In this document: one piece after another, positions 60,127-64,000 of the stretch
How positions within the stretch are numbered: the first letter of the stretch is position 1
Layout of the letters: the number at the start of each line of letters is the position of its first letter
Source of the DNA: Candidatus Flexifilum affinis
Lineage (GTDB): Bacteria; Chloroflexota; Anaerolineae; Aggregatilineales; Phototrophicaceae
Direction: 5' to 3'
Assembly: GCA_016713325.1 (NCBI GenBank)
Contig: JADJPJ010000004.1
Coordinates: 62,001 to 126,000, forward strand
Length of the DNA stretch: 64,000 nt
Made by a program: the position numbers and the translations under genes
The notes under the pieces: generated by a model
Seen by the model: only the letters and a program-made list of their open reading frames with translations
What the model was told of the DNA's origin: nothing
Databases searched by the model: none

Positions 60127-63100
60127 TCAGGATGGCGTCCTGGTCACCAGGATTAGCGTCCCTGGCTCGAACAGGGTGGCACAGGTAAAACCTGGGAAGT
60201 CGTCGACTGTATAGCTGCCGATGATCTGCGGGGTGCGCGGTGCGCCGCTGGCTGACATCCAGATGAGCGAGCCGGACCCGCGCACGCAGAAGACCGCGCC
60301 GTTCTCGAAGTGGGTCAGGCCAGGCGGGCTCAAGATATCCACCGCCTGCTGCACGCCCAGGTCGAGCAGACCAGGAGCGCCCAGGTTAGCCTCGCCGTAG
60401 AGCGGACTGCCTAGCCAGGAGGTCGGCGCGCCGTTCTGGTAGAGGATGCGGCAGTTGATGGCATAGCGGATGGCATCCGGCACGCTGCTGCGGACCACGC
60501 CACCTTCGGCGAAGTTGTGGTCGGCGCAGGTGGGCACGGGCGAGGCGGCAGCGCATCGCCGATGTGAACGGTCACGCCTGGCAGGCTAAGACCGACCGGG
60601 TATTCCGGCGCGCTGCTGGCGCTGATGCTGTGCCCGATGAGCGTAGCGCGATCGGTGTTGTCGGCAGGGTTCTCGATCGGCTCAACACCTCACCGTGACC
60701 AGGCCGCCGCTGGTGAAAGTGATCAGGGCCGGCGAACGGCTGCTGCCGTTCACCGCAACCTGAGCCGGGTCGAAGCTCACGGCGAGCGTGAAGGGCTGGC
60801 TCGGCGCGGTTTGCACGAAGATCTGGTAGCTCAGCGCCGGTCCGTTTTCCGGTCCGGTGAGTTCCAGCGGGGCAATGCTGATCCCGGCGCTGTCGTCGTC
60901 GCTGTTGGTCACGCCGACGTCGGCGGCGTCGACATTGTTGTAGAGTGGGTCGGCGCTGGCCACCGCCGTGACAATCGAGTAAGCGACGTCGCCGTCGTCA
61001 ATGGTATCGTCCACGCCAGTGAGGGTGATCGTCTGAGCGGCGTTCCAGTCGGCGGAGGTGAAGGTAATGGACGTTGGGGCGGTGCCCTCCGTCATGTCGC
61101 TGCTGCTCAGCGCGACCGTGACGTCGGCGATAGGTTGGGTGGTCAGGACGACGCTGAACGTTGCCGTGCCGCCGGCTTCGGTGGTCACGAGGCCGCTGGT
61201 CGGGTTGATCAGCACGCCGGCGCTGTAGTCGTCGGCATTGGTCACGGCGACGTCGGAAGCCGCGACCTGGTCGTAGCCCGAGTCCGCGCTGGAGACGGTG
61301 GTGACGATGGTGTAGGCGATGTCGCCGTCATCCAGCGCGTCGTCGGCGCCCGTGACTGTGATGACTTGGGAGGAAGCCCAGTCGGCGGACGTGAAGGTAA
61401 TCGACGGCGGCACAGCCCCTCGGTCGTGTCGCTGCTGACGAGGGCGATGGTGACGTCCGCCGTCGGCTGGCTGGTCAGCACGACGCTGAACGTCGCGGTT
61501 CCGCCGGCCTCGGTGGTGACGAGGCCGCTGGTCAGGGGCAATGCTGACCCCGGCCGCGTCGTCGTCCATGTTGGTGGCGCTGACGTCCGGCGCGGCCAAC
61601 CCGTGGTAGCCCGAGTCCGCGCTGGAGACGGTGGTGGTGATGGTGTAGGCGATGTCGCCGTCATCCAGCGCGTCGTCGGCGCCCGTGACCGTAACGACCT
61701 GGCTGGTAGCCCAGTCGGCGGACGTGAAGGTGATCGACGGCGGGACGGCGCCCTCGGTGGTGTCGCTGCTGATGAGGGCGACAGTGACGTCGGCTGTCGG
61801 CTGGCTGGTCAGGACGACATTAAACGTCGCTGTACCGCCGGCTTCGGTGGTGACGAGGCCGCTGGTCGGGGCAATGCTGACCCCGGCCGCGTCGTCGTCG
61901 GTATTGGTGACGCTCACGTCGGCCGCGGCGGGGTTGTTGTAACCCGCATCGCCGCTTGTGACGGTGGTGACGATGGTGTAGGCGATGTCACCGTCATCCA
62001 CCGCGTCGTTCACGCCCGTCACGGTCACCGTCTGGCTGACGTTCCAGCTAGCGGACGAGAAGGTGATCGCCGCCGGAACTGTCCCCTCGGTGATGTCGCT
62101 GCTGACGAGGGCGATGGTGACGTCCGCCGTCGGCTGGCTGGTCAGCACGACGCTGAACGTCGCCGTGCCGCCAGCCTCGGTGGTGACCAGGCCGCTTGTC
62201 GGGCTGATGTTCACCCCGGCGGTGTCGTCGTCGGTGTTGGTCACGCCGACATCCGGCGCGGCCAGAGCGTTGTACAGCGCGTCGCCGCTGCTGACCGTGG
62301 TGACGATGGAGTAGGCTATGTCGCCGTCATCCACCGCATCGTCCACCCCGCTCACAGTCACCGTCTGGCTGACGTTCCAGTTGGCGGGCGTGAAGGAGAT
62401 CGCCGCCGGGACCGTTCCCTCGGTGGGGTCGCTGCTGGCCAGGGCGACGGTGACGTCGGCCGCTGGCTGGCTGGTCAGCACGACGCCGAACGTCGCGGTG
62501 CCGCCGGCCTCGGTGGTGACCAGACCGCTGGTCGGGCTGATGTTGACGCCGGCGGTGTCGTCGTCCGCATTGGTCACGCCGACATCCGGCGCGGCCAGAG
62601 CGTTGTACAGCGCGTCGCCGCTGCTGATGGTCGTGACGATGGTGTAGGCGATGTCGCCGTCGTCGATGCTGTCGTCGACGCCGGACACGGTCACCGTCTG
62701 GATGGCGCTCCAGTTGGCAGGGGTGAAGCTGATCGCCGCCGGAACCGTTCCCTCGGTGGTGTCACTGCTGGCCAGGGCGACTGTGACGTCGGCGGCCGGT
62801 TGGCTGCTCAGGACGACGCCGAACGTCGCGGTGCCGCCGGCTTCGGTCGTGACGAGGCCGCTCGTCGGGGCGATGGTGATGCCGGCCGCGTCGTCGTCAC
62901 TGTTGGTGGCGCTGACGCTGGCTGCCGCGTTGTTGTAGTGCGTGTCGCCGCTGGTCGCCATGAGCGAGATCGTGTAAACAATGCTGCCATCGGCCTCCGC
63001 GTCATCCTGCCCGGTCACCTGGACTGCCACCGGCGTGGAGCAGTTGGCGCTGGTGAACGTGATCTGCGTCGTGCCGACCACGCCTTCGGTGGTGTCGTTG

Positions 63101-64000
63101 CTGATCAGGTGCACGGTGACGTCGGCCGCCGGCTGGCTGGTCAGGACGACGTCGAAGGTGTCGAACCCTCCGGCCTCGGTGGTGATCAGTCCGCTGCTCG
63201 GGCTGGCATCCAGGCCGGCGCTGTCGTCGTCGCCGTTGGTGACGTTGACGTCGGCCGCGGCCAGGTTGTTGTAGTGCGCATCGCCGCTGGTGACCGTGGT
63301 GACGATGGTGTAGGCGATGTCTCCGTCGTCGATGCTGTCGTTGACGCCGGTGACGGTGACGGTCTGCGGCGTGGCCCAGTTGGCGGACGTGAAGGTGATC
63401 GCCGGTTGGACGGTGCCTTCGGTCGTGTCGCTGCTGGAGAGGTTGATGGTGACGTCGGCTTCCGGCTGGGTGACCAGGATGACGCTGAACGTGTCTGTCC
63501 CGCCGGCTTCGGTGGTGACCAAGCCGCTCATCGGGTTGACGTTTACCCCGGCCGTGTCGTCGTCAGCATTGGTCACGCTGACATCTGGTGCGGCCAGGGC
63601 GTTGTAGCTCACGTCGCCGCTGGCGACCGTCGTGATAATCGTGTAGGCAACGTCGCCGTCGTCGATGCTGTCGTCCACTCCGATGAGGGTAACGGTCTGC
63701 GGTGTGGCCCAGTTGGCCGACGTAAAGGTGATCGCCGGTTGGACCGTGCCCTCGGCCGTGTCGCTGCTGGACAGGGCGATCGTCACATCGGCCGTCGGCT
63801 GGCTGGACAGGACGACGTCAAACGTCGCGGTGCTGCCGGCCTCGGAGGTGACCAGGCCGCTGGTGGGGTTGACGCTGACCCCGGCCGTATCGTCGTCGAC
63901 GATCGTGACCTGCTGCGTTCCCGACGCCGTGGCTGTGCCAACCGGCAGACCGGTGATCGTGCCAAACGTAAGATTGAATGTTTCGTCGGCTTCGTCGACG
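60127..64000 (-). CDS. Giant Calx-beta repeat surface protein (5'-truncated by window edge, four frame breaks)
   Basis: The minus-strand frame enters from beyond 64000 and ends at 60127, about 1290 visible residues. It opens with a canonical Calx-beta end (DETFNLTFGTITG...QQVTIVDDD). Nine repeats of 111 residues follow, each with SGLVTTEAGGTATF, VVLTSQPTADVTVAL, SSDTTEGTV, ITFTSANW, QTVTVTGVDD, DDGDIAYTIVTTV and VTNTDDD. The acidic turns suggest calcium-dependent folding. A unique C-terminal domain (about 150 residues, ending IGSYTVDDFPGFTCATLFEPGTLILV) follows. Breaks: about 61540 (extra), 61415 (missing), 60690 (extra) and 60545 (missing); each bridges into good repeat or domain sequence. 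It is probably secreted and adhesive. Confidence 0.82.
60900..63900 (-). repeat. Nine tandem 333-bp coding repeats
   Basis: The same repeat landmark recurs at 61652, 61985, 62318 and 62651, exactly 333 bases apart, and again at about 62981 and 63317. The units are very similar at DNA level, especially the three between about 61800 and 62800, which suggests recent duplication or gene conversion. Confidence 0.88.

Noticed and set aside
60900..63900. Regular direct repeats considered as a CRISPR array or satellite DNA
   Set aside because: The period is 333 bases, the repeats are coding in one frame with Calx-beta-type motifs, and there are no short unique spacers or cas genes.

Overview
The window is a 64-kb stretch of high-GC bacterial DNA, densely coding on both strands. 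The gene content suggests a Chloroflexota bacterium of the Anaerolineae type (inference, no marker gene present). It includes many glycoside hydrolases beside an ABC sugar importer, GT-C/GT2/GT4 glycan-assembly genes, PIG-V-like mannosyltransferase, membrane-anchored LamG-like proteins, Calx-beta repeats and many short GTAGGG/CCCTAC-ended palindromes between genes. No rRNA, tRNA, CRISPR array or transposase gene was recognised.

Layout. 1-6.2 kb: the 3' part of a flavin amine-oxidase-like gene, a GH5-like glycosidase, and on the minus strand a GH43 gene plus a three-gene SDR / SRPBCC / secreted-protein operon. 6.5-18.8 kb: a surface-glycan assembly block. It holds an oligosaccharide flippase with an odd N-terminal domain, a very large membrane protein, two coupled membrane-anchored proteins, a triple LamG-like anchored protein, a PIG-V-like mannosyltransferase, a GT2 and a GT4. 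18.8-23.6 kb: a signalling cassette of STAS, SpoIIE-type phosphatase, RsbW-like kinase, second STAS, CheY-like receiver and hybrid histidine kinase, in the same direction and with start/stop overlaps. 23.6-28.5 kb (minus): DegT-type aminotransferase, acyltransferase-3, double LamG-like anchored protein and PHP phosphoesterase. 28.8-33.9 kb: a PAS-PAS-GAF histidine kinase with its LuxR-type regulator, a peptidase-S51-like protein, a DUF624-like membrane protein and a DHFR-like reductase. 34.3-53.9 kb: a carbohydrate-utilisation locus with two GH38 alpha-mannosidases, a class II aldolase, a GH36-like galactosidase, a LacI-type repressor with a visible promoter and operator, a complete ABC sugar importer, a GH100-like six-hairpin glycosidase, a double metallo-beta-lactamase protein and a GH2 beta-mannosidase. 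54.1-60.0 kb: a full NiFe-hydrogenase maturation operon in the order hypA-C-B-F-D-E, without hydrogenase structural genes in the window. 60.1-64.0 kb (minus): the 3' end of a giant secreted Calx-beta repeat protein with a 333-bp repeat period.

How the parts fit. The sugar locus looks suited to importing and trimming mannose- and galactose-containing oligosaccharides under LacI control. The 6.5-23.6 kb block joins glycan export and assembly to a partner-switching cascade, which suggests stress- or surface-dependent control of the envelope.

Quality caveat. Sixteen single-base frame breaks were found, nearly all in G/C (or A) runs and concentrated between 52.9 and 61.6 kb. In each case the protein continues in another frame without loss of conserved sequence. 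They look like uncorrected long-read errors rather than gene decay, so broken genes are annotated here as single CDSs with the break positions given.
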